Origin: Arsenophonus sp031446105
GTDB lineage: Bacteria > Pseudomonadota > Gammaproteobacteria > Enterobacterales > Enterobacteriaceae
DNA: 64,000 bases
Direction of reading: 5' to 3'
Assembly (NCBI GenBank): GCA_031446105.1
Contig: CP132907.1
Span: forward strand, 1 to 64,000
In this document: positions 30,028-39,951 of the stretch, in pieces
How positions within the stretch are numbered: the stretch's first letter is position 1
Layout of the letters: the number at the start of each line of letters is the position of its first letter
Position numbers and translations under genes: made by a program
Notes under the pieces: model-generated
Seen by the model: only the letters and a program-made list of their open reading frames with translations
Database searches by the model: none
Told to the model about the DNA's origin: nothing

Positions 30028-31799
30028 AATATTAATATAATTTTTCTATTTTTTATAAAGATTACACTTTTAATTTTAAGTCATTATTTAATTTTAAATC
30101 ACTAATGTTTGTTAGTATTAAGTGTTTATTAATAAGTGTTTATTAATTTTTGATTAATGAATATTTTTTATTTATAGAATTTATATAATATAAATATAAT
30201 TTTATTTTTTATAAGTCTATTTTTTTTGATTTTTTTGTTTTTTTATATTTAGTTTTTAAATGCTAATTTAATGAATTTTTATAACGTGATAGATAATTGA
30301 TATTTATTAATAAAAATATTTAATTGTATGTTTTCTTAATATTAAGTAGTATTTATAAAATATTACTTTAATCTTAAACATTTTTATTTTTTGTATTTCA
30401 AATATTTAAATAAAAACTTAAAAATTAAGTTATTAAGTAGCATTAAAATAAAACAAATAATTATTTTAATAAGAAATAATATAATTTTTATTTAATGATT
30501 TTTTAATATTTTTTATTTAAGAAAATAATATAGTATTTTTTATTAAAAAAATATGAAGCAAAAAATAAATTTATAATAAAAAAATAAATTTAAGATATCG
30601 AGGTAAGCATGTTTTTTAATATAGTATTTTTTTATATAATGAAGGTGGTTTTAAAAAAAATTTTTTATTAAAATTTTTTTAGATTATAAAGGATATAAAA
30701 ATTTTAACTTATATTGTATTTAAAAATTATAACAAGTTAATAAATTTTATTATTTTTATATATTATTGATTTAATTTTGAAGAATTTAAAAATAATAGCA
30801 TGATTATTTTAATTCTAACAGTATATTTTTTGTAAAATTATAAATTAAAATATTTTATTAAAAAAGTAGTTTTTTTTTAAAAAAAGTAATACTTAAATTA
30901 TTAATATCATAAAAATATTAAATTTATATTTGATTTTTTGATTTTTATTTTTTTCATAATTTATATATGTTATTTTTATTATATATTTTTTAAATCTTTG
31001 TTGATTTTATAATTTTATATTTTATATAAGAAATAGTTTTGATAATTAAAAATTTATGATTATAATTTTTTTAAAATATTAATATTAAAATTTTTGATAA
31101 TTTTAATTCAATTAATTGATCATAAAAAATATTAAAAAAATAATGTTTATATTTATGCATTAGTTTATAAAAAAATATTTTGTTAATTTTCAATATATAT
31201 AGAGATATTAATTATTAAAAATATATCACTAAAAAATTATTAAAGTAATTGATAATTTATTTTATTTTTTTTGTTATTTCAAAATAAATTTGATACATAA
31301 ATTTTTTCTTGTATTTTAAATATTATTTTTTTTCTAAACGTGTCCAAGTATTCATATTTTAAAATATTTTTACTTATAGTATGATGATAAAGAAAATAAA
31401 AAAGTGCTATATTGATTATTTTTTTTTGCAGGTTATTTAAATTACTTTAAAAAAAAATAAAAAAATAAATTTATGGGTAGTTATCTAATACTGTCAAGAG
31501 TAGATAAATTTTTATTTTAGAAAGTTATTTTAAATTTGCATTTTTTAATTTTCTAGTTTTTTTTTTGAATGAAATTATTTTAATTTTTTTTAAATTAGTA
31601 AAATGTGTAAATAGTTTTTAAAATACTAGTTTGATTTTTTTCTAAAAAGTTTTTATTGAGATAAGTTTTTCAAATAATGTTGCTAAAATTATTACTTTTA
31701 TTTTTTTTATAATATATAAAGAAAAATGAAGATTATAAAAAATTTTCATAAGATTTTATTGATAAAAAATCACATATTTTTTTAAAGGTATTTTTATTG
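30028..31799. other. Gene desert downstream of orn
   Basis: About 1.8 kb of AT-rich DNA with no supportable gene. In E. coli this interval holds glyV/X/Y tRNAs, queG, nnr, tsaE and amiB. No tRNA is visible. A few residues near 31640-31710 (ILV*FFSKK, FQIMLLK) recall the AmiB C-terminus but are too weak to call. Confidence 0.5.
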
Positions 31800-33600
31800 G
31801 TAATTAAGATAAAAAATTAGATTAATTTATATATTAGCAAGGTATTTTTTTTCTTTAAATTTAATTAATTAAATTTCTTTTGGTAAAATTATTAAATGAC
31901 TATATTATTGGTTTTAAAAATAAAAAAATAATCTTAATATAATTGAAAATTGTATTGATATTTCAATTGAATATAAATGGTTTAAAGAGTATTTGTATTC
32001 ATGATAATAGTAGTTGATATTTTTTTAGAAGAAGATCTTTGAAATTAGAATTAAAATAATAAATATTTTTAGTAAAGTACATATTTTTTAATATATCTTT
32101 TATTATTAGAATATTTTAGAAGCTATTTTAATTTTCAGGTTTAGAATGAGAAGTTTTATGAAAAAGTATTATTTTTTCTATTTGTTCAATATTAATTTAA
32201 TGTAGAGAAAAACAAAAGCTGAGAAGTATATACGGAAGGATATAACATAAAATCTTTATAAACCATTTAATATTTAATTTTAGTGGGACAAATTGAAATT
32301 ATGGATATTTTTTATTATTTATGGATATTTTTATAATATTTTAATTTATCATACTTTTTATACAAAAAAATTTTTGTGCCGATGAGGTTATTTAAAAAAA
32401 TCTTTATTGCATTTTAATATTTATATTACAGTTTATGATAATAAACTAAATAATAATCTAATGTGTCAATATTATGCAATATTGAAAATAAAAAATATTT
32501 ATTTCTTGGTAATGTTTTTTACAATTATTTTTTAAAAATTATTTTTTAATCGACTTAATTATAAAGATTGGATTAATAATATACTGATCTTATTAACGTA
32601 TAAAAAAAAATCAGTATTTTTATATTAATTAACGTATTATTCGTAATTAATTAATCATCTAATTTGTCCATTTTATTGTAAAATATTATAAAAAAGAGAT
32701 CAAATATTTTGTGTTTTTTTATCTTAGAATCCTAATTCTAGAATCTTGATTAGGTTGATTTTAACGTTTATCTATAATTAAATATAGAATATGATTTTAT
32801 TTAATAAGATTAATATATAATTTTATGGCAAGTAAAAATATCTTCATATAAAAAAAAATTAAAAAAAATATTTAATAATAAACAGAATAAAAAAGAATTT
32901 TTTTGGTATTTTTTTTGCTAATAATTTTCATAAAAATTTTAATTTAAAAAAAATATATTATATTAGAATTATTTTAAAAATTAAAAATAAAATAATAAAT
33001 ATAAAAATATTTTTTTTAAAAATAAATTTCTTAATATCTAGAAGAATATTAGAAACAAGATTTTATAGCAAACAATAATATATGTTATAAATTTTTGATA
33101 ATTTATTTTAATAATTTTATATTAATTAAATTATTGTTAGGTATATCTTTATTATTTTTGATAAAAGTTTATAGATATTTACAAATCATTCCATATGAAT
33201 TTTAATGATAAAAGATTACAATTACAGATTTTTACCTTTATTATTTTTATTAATATATCTTAATTTAGAAAATAATTTAAAAATTTTTCATAAAAAGTAT
33301 TATTTTGTTATATTGGGTTTTAAAATTAATATTTTTAATAAAAAGCAACTTCTTTAAATGTATTTTTATCTATATAAAAGATTTATTTAATTTTTTTAAA
33401 ATTATTAAAATATATTTTTAATAAAATTTTATTTGAAGCATATGAATTAGTTTTTTTATTGATAGATAATTTATTATATTTATAAAAAAAAATTAGAGTA
33501 TTCAAGAAGGAATTTGATTATATACATGATTTAAAAATAATTTGTCTAGCATTACTTAAAAAACTTTTAACTAAAAATATTACAGATAATTGATTTAAAA
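31800..33600 (+). pseudogene. mutL: Eroded mutL (DNA mismatch repair protein)
   Basis: Located directly upstream of miaA, exactly where mutL lies in E. coli. Collinear remnants of the N-terminal GHKL ATPase are readable: CIDISIEYKWFKEYL then IHDN at 31951-32008 (E. coli [20 protein letters not shown]), LEAILIFRFR at 32116-32145 (LEAIISLGFR), EKQKLRSIY at about 32207-32233 (EQQEAWQAY), and SGT then IEIMDIFYY at 32282-32318 (VGTTLEVLDLFYN). Near 33178-33240 LQIIPYE and KRLQLQIF resemble the C-terminal RAVPLPLRQQNLQIL. Stops and frameshifts interrupt all of them, and the ATP-binding Asn and GFRGEA box are partly lost. Confidence 0.85.
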
Positions 33601-33622
33601 TTGACAATTAATACATTAATAA

Positions 33623-34576
33623 ATGATTAAAAAAAAATTAAAAGAACCAAAAGTTATTTTTATAATGGGTCCAACAGCATCAGGAAAAACAGAATTGGTA
33701 ATAGAATTGCGCCAAAAATTACCAGTTGAAATAATTAGTGTAGATTCTGTTTTAATTTATCGTGGTATGGATATTGGTAGTTCTAAACCAACACAGGAAG
33801 AACAGATTTTGGCCCCACATCGATTAATTGATATTCTAGAACCAAATCAATTTTATTCTGCATCAGATTTTAGACGTGATGCATTATTGGAAATAAAAAA
33901 AATTATTACATTAGGGCGTATTCCTTTATGTGTTGGAGGATCCATGTTTTATTTTAAAATTTTATTATATGGTTTATCACCTCTGCCACCAGGAAATATA
34001 ATTATTCGAAGAAAAATTGCAGTTCAAGCTAAATTATTTGGATGGAAAGCAATACATGAACTTTTAGAAAAAATTGATCCCCTATCAGCCAAAAACATTC
34101 ATCCTCATGATTATCAACGTTTATCTAGAGCTTTAGAAGTTTTTTTAATTTCTGGAAAAAGTTTTACAGAATTAAAAAAAATGAAAGCAACAGAATTACC
34201 TTATAATGTTTTACAATTTGCGCTGATTTTAGAAGATAGAAGAATTCTGAATGAACGAATTAAAGATCGTTTTTTTCGAATGTTAACTTTAGGTTTTGAA
34301 GATGAAGTAAGATTATTATATAAAAGAAATGATTTATATAAGGATTTGCCGGCTTTGCGTTCTGTTGGTTATCATGAGATGTTTTTATATTTATCTGGAG
34401 ATATCAATTATAATGAAATGGTCAATCGCAGTGTATTTGCAACACGTCAATTAGCTAAAAATCAAATAACATGGTTAAAAAAATGGAAAAATTTGCATAT
34501 AATTGAAAGTAATAATATTCAGAGAGCTCTTAATAAAATATTACATGTTGTACATAAAAATTCTATTAATCAATAA
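33623..34576 (+). CDS. miaA: tRNA dimethylallyltransferase
   Basis: Adds the dimethylallyl group to A37 of tRNAs reading UNN codons (i6A). It has 317 residues (316 in E. coli). The P-loop GPTASGKT is at about 16-23, followed by SVDSVLIYRGMDIGSSKPT, GGSMFYFK and RSVGYHEM. It lies between the mutL fossil and hfq, in E. coli order. The follow-up enzyme MiaB is missing from its usual place near ybeY, so the modification may stop at i6A. Confidence 0.97.
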   Translation: MIKKKLKEPKVIFIMGPTASGKTELVIELRQKLPVEIISVDSVLIYRGMDIGSSKPTQEEQILAPHRLIDILEPNQFYSASDFRRDALLEIKKIITLGRIPLCVGGSMFYFKILLYGLSPLPPGNIIIRRKIAVQAKLFGWKAIHELLEKIDPLSAKNIHPHDYQRLSRALEVFLISGKSFTELKKMKATELPYNVLQFALILEDRRILNERIKDRFFRMLTLGFEDEVRLLYKRNDLYKDLPALRSVGYHEMFLYLSGDINYNEMVNRSVFATRQLAKNQITWLKKWKNLHIIESNNIQRALNKILHVVHKNSINQ

Positions 34577-34683
34577 AATGTACAAAATGTTATTTTTCTG
34601 ATAAATATTTTTTTTGATTAATAAAAATTTTAAAATTATAAATAAAATTAAAATTATAAATAAAAATAAGGAAAATAAAGAAA

Positions 34684-34980
34684 ATGAGTAAGGGGAAATC
34701 TTTACAAGATCCGTTCCTGAACGCGTTACGTCGTGAAAAGGTTTCGGTTTCTATATACTTGATAAATGGTATTAAATTACAAGGTTATATTGAATCATTT
34801 GATCAATTTGTTATTTTATTGAAAAATACAGTCAGTCAAATGATATATAAACATGCAATTTCTACTGTAGTACCTTCACGTTCTGTTTTTCATCAAAATC
34901 ATACAGGTGGCAGTACAAGTGTACCTTATAATATCGGAAATATAACAGTTGTTCCAGAAGATAAAGATATAATTAAGTAA
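34684..34980 (+). CDS. hfq: RNA chaperone Hfq
   Basis: Hexameric Sm-like RNA-binding protein, 98 residues (102 in E. coli). The Sm1 region (SLQDPFLNALRREKVSVSIY) and Sm2 motif YKHAISTVVPSR are intact. The C-terminal tail is only slightly shortened. It follows miaA after 107 bases, as in E. coli. Its retention suggests some small-RNA or mRNA-stability control remains. Confidence 0.98.
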   Translation: MSKGKSLQDPFLNALRREKVSVSIYLINGIKLQGYIESFDQFVILLKNTVSQMIYKHAISTVVPSRSVFHQNHTGGSTSVPYNIGNITVVPEDKDIIK

Positions 34981-35898
34981 ATATCATAGAAAGATATTGA
35001 GTAGATTTTTTTATTTTTTAATTTTTTAAATAAAATATGATTTATGAAAAATAATAAAAATATGAAAAAAATTAAATTTAAAAAATATTTTTTTTAAAAA
35101 AATATTTTTATCAAAATTCAAGCATATATTTTTTAAAAAAAAGTATTGAGAAATTTTAAATTGCAAAATATTGGTTTTAAGTTTTTTCATTGAGAATAAT
35201 GGTATTTTTTAAAAAAACATAATCTTAATTATCATTTATTAATTTATAAAATTTTATATTTCTTTTTATAGAAAAAATCATAAAATTTATTTTTTTAAAT
35301 AAATCATTTAGTTACTAAATAATATTTTTATTTTTTTTGTAATATCATTTACATTGATAAAAAATTATCAGCTTATCTTTTTTATAAAAATTTTCAAAGT
35401 TTATTTATAATGTAGTTTATGTTGATTTATTTAATAAATTATAAAAAATTTAAGAAAAGATAATTTATTTAATGATTCTAAATAATTACAATTAATTATT
35501 TAAATATAATTTTTATATTTTATAAGTTTAATTAATTATTAAAGTAATCAAAAGTGCAAAAATATTTTTTTGTTTATTTAAAAAATATTTTGTGTTTTTT
35601 AATTAACATATAAATGTTATTATTTTTTTTATTTTAAAGTTATTAATACTTATAATTATTAATTTAAAATAAATAATGATTAGTTTAGATTTTTTTAAAA
35701 TAGGAAATTATACGTATTTTTAACTAGTATTATTTTTATTTAGTTATATTTGATTAATACAGTTAATATAATTATCATTTTTTGCATTTTTATAAAAGTA
35801 TATAAGTACTCTAATAATAATATTAGTGATGTAAGAATCAAAATTATGGTAACTTACTAAAATTTTTTTGAATTAAAAAAGAAATAAGGAGTTATAAA
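34981..35898 (+). pseudogene. hflX: Fossil of hflX (ribosome-associated GTPase), N-terminal third deleted
   Basis: In E. coli hflX lies between hfq and hflK. Reading the frames here finds pieces in the right order and nearly the right spacing: LSFFIENNGIF at 35177-35209 over the P-loop region SLVGYTNAGKS, and SFTLIKNYQLIFFIK at 35345-35389 over GFIRHLPHDLVAAFK. VVYVDLFN at 35412-35435 follows, where LLHVIDAAD is expected. The gap is about 360 bases shorter than hflX, so the 5' part is gone. Individually these matches are weak; order and spacing carry the call. Confidence 0.6.
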
Positions 35899-37095
35899 AT
35901 GCCGTGGAGGCCTAGTAATAATGGACAGGAAAGTGATCCATGGAGGAGCAGTAAAAGCAACTCTAATGGTAATAAAAGCAATTCTAAAAAAGAAAAAGCT
36001 AATTTTAATAATTTTTTTTACAAATTTATTCGTAGAATTGGTGGATTAGGTAATAATGTGAGCAATAAAAATAATATGAACATAAATTTTATTTTTATTG
36101 GATGCATTATTGCAACAATTTTAATTGTTTGGATTGCAAGTGGTTTTTATACAATTAAAGAAAGTGATCGTGGGGTAGTATGTCGTTTTGGTAAATATAG
36201 TCATACAGTCAAACCTGGTTTAAATTGGAAGTTTACTTTTATAGAAAAAGTAATTCCGGTTAATATTGAAACTATTCGTGAACAAGCTACTAATGGTATG
36301 ATGTTGACTTCAGATGAAAATGTCATTCAAGTAGAAATGAATGTTCAATATAGAGTTATAAATCCTGCTCAATATTTATTTAATGTAACCAATCCTGACA
36401 ATAGTTTAAGGCAGGCAACAGATAGTGCTGTAAGAGGCATTATCGGTCAATCAGAAATGGAACAGGTATTAACTACAAAACGTGCATTAATTCGTGATGA
36501 AACACAAAAAGAATTAGAGAATACTATAAGACCATATAAGATGGGAATCTTGATATTAGATGTTAACTTTCAAGTAGCTCGTCCACCAGAAGCTGTTAAA
36601 GCTGCATTTGATGATGTTATTGCAGCACGTGAAGAAGAGCAAAAAACAATTCGTGAAGCACATGCTTATCGTAATGAAGTTTTACCTTTAGCTAAAGGTA
36701 ATGCACAAAAATTAATTGAAGAAGGAAGGGCTTATAAGTCAAGCATTGTTTTTAAAGCTGAAGGTGAAGTAGCTGGTTTTGATAAAATTTTGCCTGAATA
36801 TCATTCTGCACCTAAAATTACAAAAGAACGCTTATATATTGAAATGATGGAGCGTGTTTTAAGTAATACACGTAAAATTATTATGCATGAAAAAAATAAT
36901 AATATATTGATGCTTCAATTAGAAAAAAAATCAAAAAATAATATGAAAAATACTAATAAAAATATAAAAAAGATTAAATCTCCTACTGTTGCACAAGAAC
37001 AAGATGCTTCTACTGAAGTTTCAGCACCTTATGTATATAATTATGGTTCGCGAGATAATATGACAGATAATAGTTCAAATCGTGTTGGGAGATAA
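35899..37095 (+). CDS. hflK: FtsH protease modulator HflK
   Basis: Band-7/SPFH inner-membrane protein that with HflC forms the large cage around FtsH. It has 398 residues (419 in E. coli). The N-terminus is Trp/Asn/Ser-rich (MPWRPSNNGQESDPW), a single membrane helix spans about 62-83, and a large periplasmic SPFH domain follows with VCRFGKYSHTVKPGLNWK and ARPPEAVKAAFDDV. It is two bases from hflC. ftsH itself is not in the window. Confidence 0.97.
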   Translation: MPWRPSNNGQESDPWRSSKSNSNGNKSNSKKEKANFNNFFYKFIRRIGGLGNNVSNKNNMNINFIFIGCIIATILIVWIASGFYTIKESDRGVVCRFGKYSHTVKPGLNWKFTFIEKVIPVNIETIREQATNGMMLTSDENVIQVEMNVQYRVINPAQYLFNVTNPDNSLRQATDSAVRGIIGQSEMEQVLTTKRALIRDETQKELENTIRPYKMGILILDVNFQVARPPEAVKAAFDDVIAAREEEQKTIREAHAYRNEVLPLAKGNAQKLIEEGRAYKSSIVFKAEGEVAGFDKILPEYHSAPKITKERLYIEMMERVLSNTRKIIMHEKNNNILMLQLEKKSKNNMKNTNKNIKKIKSPTVAQEQDASTEVSAPYVYNYGSRDNMTDNSSNRVGR

Positions 37096-37097
37096 TT

Positions 37098-38108
37098 ATG
37101 CATAAATCATTTTTTATTGTTATTTTTTCTATATTATTTGGGCTTTATATGTCGTTTTTTATAGTTCAGGAAACAGAAAGAGGTATTATTTTACGATTTG
37201 ATAAGGTTGTACGTAATCGTGAGAATAAACCTGTTGTTTATAATGCTGGACTGCATTTTAAAATACCATTAATTGAAACTGTAAAAATATTGGATGCTCG
37301 TATTCAAACATTAGACATTCAAGCAGACCGTTATTTAACTAGAGAAAACAAAGATTTAATGGTAGATTCTTATTTAAAATGGCGTATTACTGATTTTAGT
37401 GCTTACTATGTTGCTACAGGTGGAGGCGATTTTTATCAAGCTGAAATTTTATTAAAACGTAAGTTTAGTGATCGTTTACGTTCAGAATTTGGGCGTTTAA
37501 ATGTAAAAGATATTATTACAGATTCTCGTGGTCGTTTAACAGTAGATGTACGTGATACATTAAATAAAGGTACTACATCAGATATTGAAAGTAGTAAAAA
37601 AAGTCCAGAATCTATTTTGATGAACAATTTTTATATTTCAAAAGAAATAGAAAACGGAAATACAGATGTTGTCAATACAAACAGTATGGCGGCTTTAGGA
37701 ATTGAAGTAGTAGATGTAAGAATTAAACGTATTGAATTACCTAGTGAAGTTTCAGAAGCTATTTATCAACGCATGCGTGCTGAAAGAGAAGCTGTAGCTC
37801 GTCAACATCGTTCACAAGGTCAAGAAGAAGCAGTGAAAATTCGTGCTGCAGCAGATAAAACAGTTACTGAAACATTAGCTGAAGCTGAACGTACTGCATT
37901 AAGATTGCGTGGTGAAGGAGATGCAATGGCGATGAAAATATTTGCTAATGTGTTTAATCAAGATCCAGTTTTTTATGCTTTTTTGCGCAGATTGAGAGCA
38001 TATGAGAAGAGTTTTAGTAAAAATAATGATGATATTATGGTTTTAAGTCCTAATATTGATTTCTTTCGTTATATGCAAGAACCTATCAATAAAAAATATA
38101 TTCAATAA
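37098..38108 (+). CDS. hflC: FtsH protease modulator HflC
   Basis: Partner of HflK, 336 residues (334 in E. coli). An N-terminal membrane anchor (about 4-21) is followed by the SPFH domain with ETERGIILRFDKV, DVRIKRIELPSEVSEAIYQRM and the coiled-coil region RAEREAVARQHRSQGQEEA. It starts two bases after hflK and is translated with it. The gene after hflC in E. coli (yjeT) is absent before purA. Confidence 0.98.
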   Translation: MHKSFFIVIFSILFGLYMSFFIVQETERGIILRFDKVVRNRENKPVVYNAGLHFKIPLIETVKILDARIQTLDIQADRYLTRENKDLMVDSYLKWRITDFSAYYVATGGGDFYQAEILLKRKFSDRLRSEFGRLNVKDIITDSRGRLTVDVRDTLNKGTTSDIESSKKSPESILMNNFYISKEIENGNTDVVNTNSMAALGIEVVDVRIKRIELPSEVSEAIYQRMRAEREAVARQHRSQGQEEAVKIRAAADKTVTETLAEAERTALRLRGEGDAMAMKIFANVFNQDPVFYAFLRRLRAYEKSFSKNNDDIMVLSPNIDFFRYMQEPINKKYIQ

Positions 38109-38234
38109 CATTAAAAGCGCTAGTTATTAGATCAGTAACAATACATCCTAAATAATTTTATTTAGATATGTTTTAAATTATGATTTTGATATAATAATTC
38201 ATATATTAAATTTTTAAAAACATGAGTTTATAAG

Positions 38235-39530
38235 ATGGGTAAAAATGTTGTAGTGTTGGGTATACAATGGGGTGATGAAGGTAAAGGGAAAATAGTTGAT
38301 TTGTTGAGTCGGTATGTTCAATATGTTGTTCGTTATCAAGGTGGACACAACGCAGGACATACACTTGTAGTTGATAAAAAAAAAACTGTTCTGCATATAA
38401 TTCCATCAGGTATTTTGCATAAACATGTAATTAATATTATTGGTAATGGCGTAGTATTAGCACCTAATGCTTTGATGAATGAAATACAAGCGTTAGAAAA
38501 ATGTGGAATAGAAATAAATCAACGTTTAAAAATTTCAGCTTATTGCCCCTTAATTTTGCCACATCATATTGCTTTGGATAATTTATGTGAAAAATCTAGA
38601 GGTGAAAAAGCCATAGGAACAACAGGACGTGGGATTGGTCCTGCTTATGAAGATAAAATTGCTCGCCGTGGATTGCGTGTTAGTGATTTGTTTAATAAAA
38701 AAAAATTTGCAATTAAATTAAAAGATATTACTGATTATCATAACTTTCAATTAATACATTATTATAATGTACCTGCAATACCTTATCAAAAAACATTAGA
38801 TGATATTATGAGGTTTGCCGATATTTTGATATCTATGACAATTGATGCAGCTAATTTATTATATCAGTCTTATAAAAAAGGTGAATCAATAATGTTTGAA
38901 GGTGCACAAGGCACACTATTAGATATTGATCATGGCACCTATCCTTATGTTACCTCATCAAATACAATAGCAGGAGGAGTCACTACTGGTACTGGTATAG
39001 GTATTCGACATATCGATTATGTTTTAGGTATATTAAAATCTTATTCTACACGTGTTGGTGCTGGTTTTTTTCCTACTGAATTATCAGATGAAATTGGTGA
39101 ATATTTACGAAATAAAGGACAGGAATTTGGTGCGACTACTGGTCGTTGTCGTCGCACTGGTTGGTTAGATATTGTTGCTATTAATCGTGCCGTTCAAATT
39201 AATTCTCTTTCTGGTTTTTGTTTAACTAAATTAGATGTACTAGATGGTTTAAAAGAAATTAAAATTTGTGTAGCTTATCGTAAATTAGATGGAATGAGAT
39301 CAAATATTACACCTTTAGTAATAGAAGATTGGGAATATTTAGAACCAATATATGAAACTTTGCCAGGTTGGTATGAAAATACATGTGGAATAAAAGAATA
39401 TAATCGTTTGCCTAAAGCAGCTATTAATTACATTAAAAGAATTGAAAAATTAACTGGAATTCCCATAAATATTATTTCTACAGGTCCAGAGCGTGATGAA
39501 ACAATTATATTATTTAATCCATTTAATTAA
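38235..39530 (+). CDS. purA: Adenylosuccinate synthetase
   Basis: GTP-dependent conversion of IMP and aspartate to adenylosuccinate, the first step from IMP to AMP. It has 431 residues (432 in E. coli). The P-loop-like GDEGKGKIVDLL is at about 13-24, and catalytic H41 lies in GGHNAGHTL. TTGRGIGPAYEDK, FEGAQGTLLDIDHGTYP and GATTGRCRRTGWLD are conserved. A perfect hairpin terminator follows. A need to convert IMP to AMP implies purine synthesis or salvage continues. Confidence 0.99.
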   Translation: MGKNVVVLGIQWGDEGKGKIVDLLSRYVQYVVRYQGGHNAGHTLVVDKKKTVLHIIPSGILHKHVINIIGNGVVLAPNALMNEIQALEKCGIEINQRLKISAYCPLILPHHIALDNLCEKSRGEKAIGTTGRGIGPAYEDKIARRGLRVSDLFNKKKFAIKLKDITDYHNFQLIHYYNVPAIPYQKTLDDIMRFADILISMTIDAANLLYQSYKKGESIMFEGAQGTLLDIDHGTYPYVTSSNTIAGGVTTGTGIGIRHIDYVLGILKSYSTRVGAGFFPTELSDEIGEYLRNKGQEFGATTGRCRRTGWLDIVAINRAVQINSLSGFCLTKLDVLDGLKEIKICVAYRKLDGMRSNITPLVIEDWEYLEPIYETLPGWYENTCGIKEYNRLPKAAINYIKRIEKLTGIPINIISTGPERDETIILFNPFN

Positions 39531-39571
39531 TAATTATTTTATAAAAAATCTTATCTTGAAGAATTATAAAT

Positions 39572-39604
39572 AAATAACGCCTGAATATTCAGGCGTTATT
39601 TATA
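39572..39604 (+). terminator. Rho-independent terminator after purA
   Basis: A perfect 30-base palindrome, arms 39572-39586 and 39587-39601, contains the GC-rich core AACGCCTGAA / TTCAGGCGTT, then T-rich sequence. It begins 42 bases after the purA stop. Its GC content is exceptional for this intergenic DNA, so it is under selection. The flanking A and T runs would let it work on either strand. Confidence 0.92.
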
Positions 39605-39951
39605 TTACAGTTAAGATATTTATGTTTTATAATTTAACTAATGGTCTAAAGTTTTATTTTTTTAATTATCAAAAAATTATGGATTTATTTATTACTAATA
39701 TCATGAAGAAAATTTATATTAATGCATTTATTTAATACTCATAATTAATAAAAATTATAATTTTTTCTATTATTTTTTAAGTGAATCTGTTTTAAATACA
39801 ACAATCTATTTTTAAAAAATATTATATACATTATTATAGAAAAAAATAAAAATTTTTCTAGATTATTAGCGTAATGTGTCAGAAAAAATATAGATTATAT
39901 TTATTTAAGATATTATATGAATGATAAAGTAATTGGTAGAGAGCTTTTATT
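39602..39951. other. purA-rnr intergenic region
   Basis: About 350 bases with no supportable gene. In E. coli nsrR lies between purA and rnr; no trace is readable here. It probably contains the rnr promoter. Confidence 0.5.

Noticed and set aside
31640..31715. Possible trace of amiB (ILV*FFSKK, FQIMLLK)
   Set aside because: Fits the expected place before mutL, but matches are few and hydrophobic, within chance for this composition.
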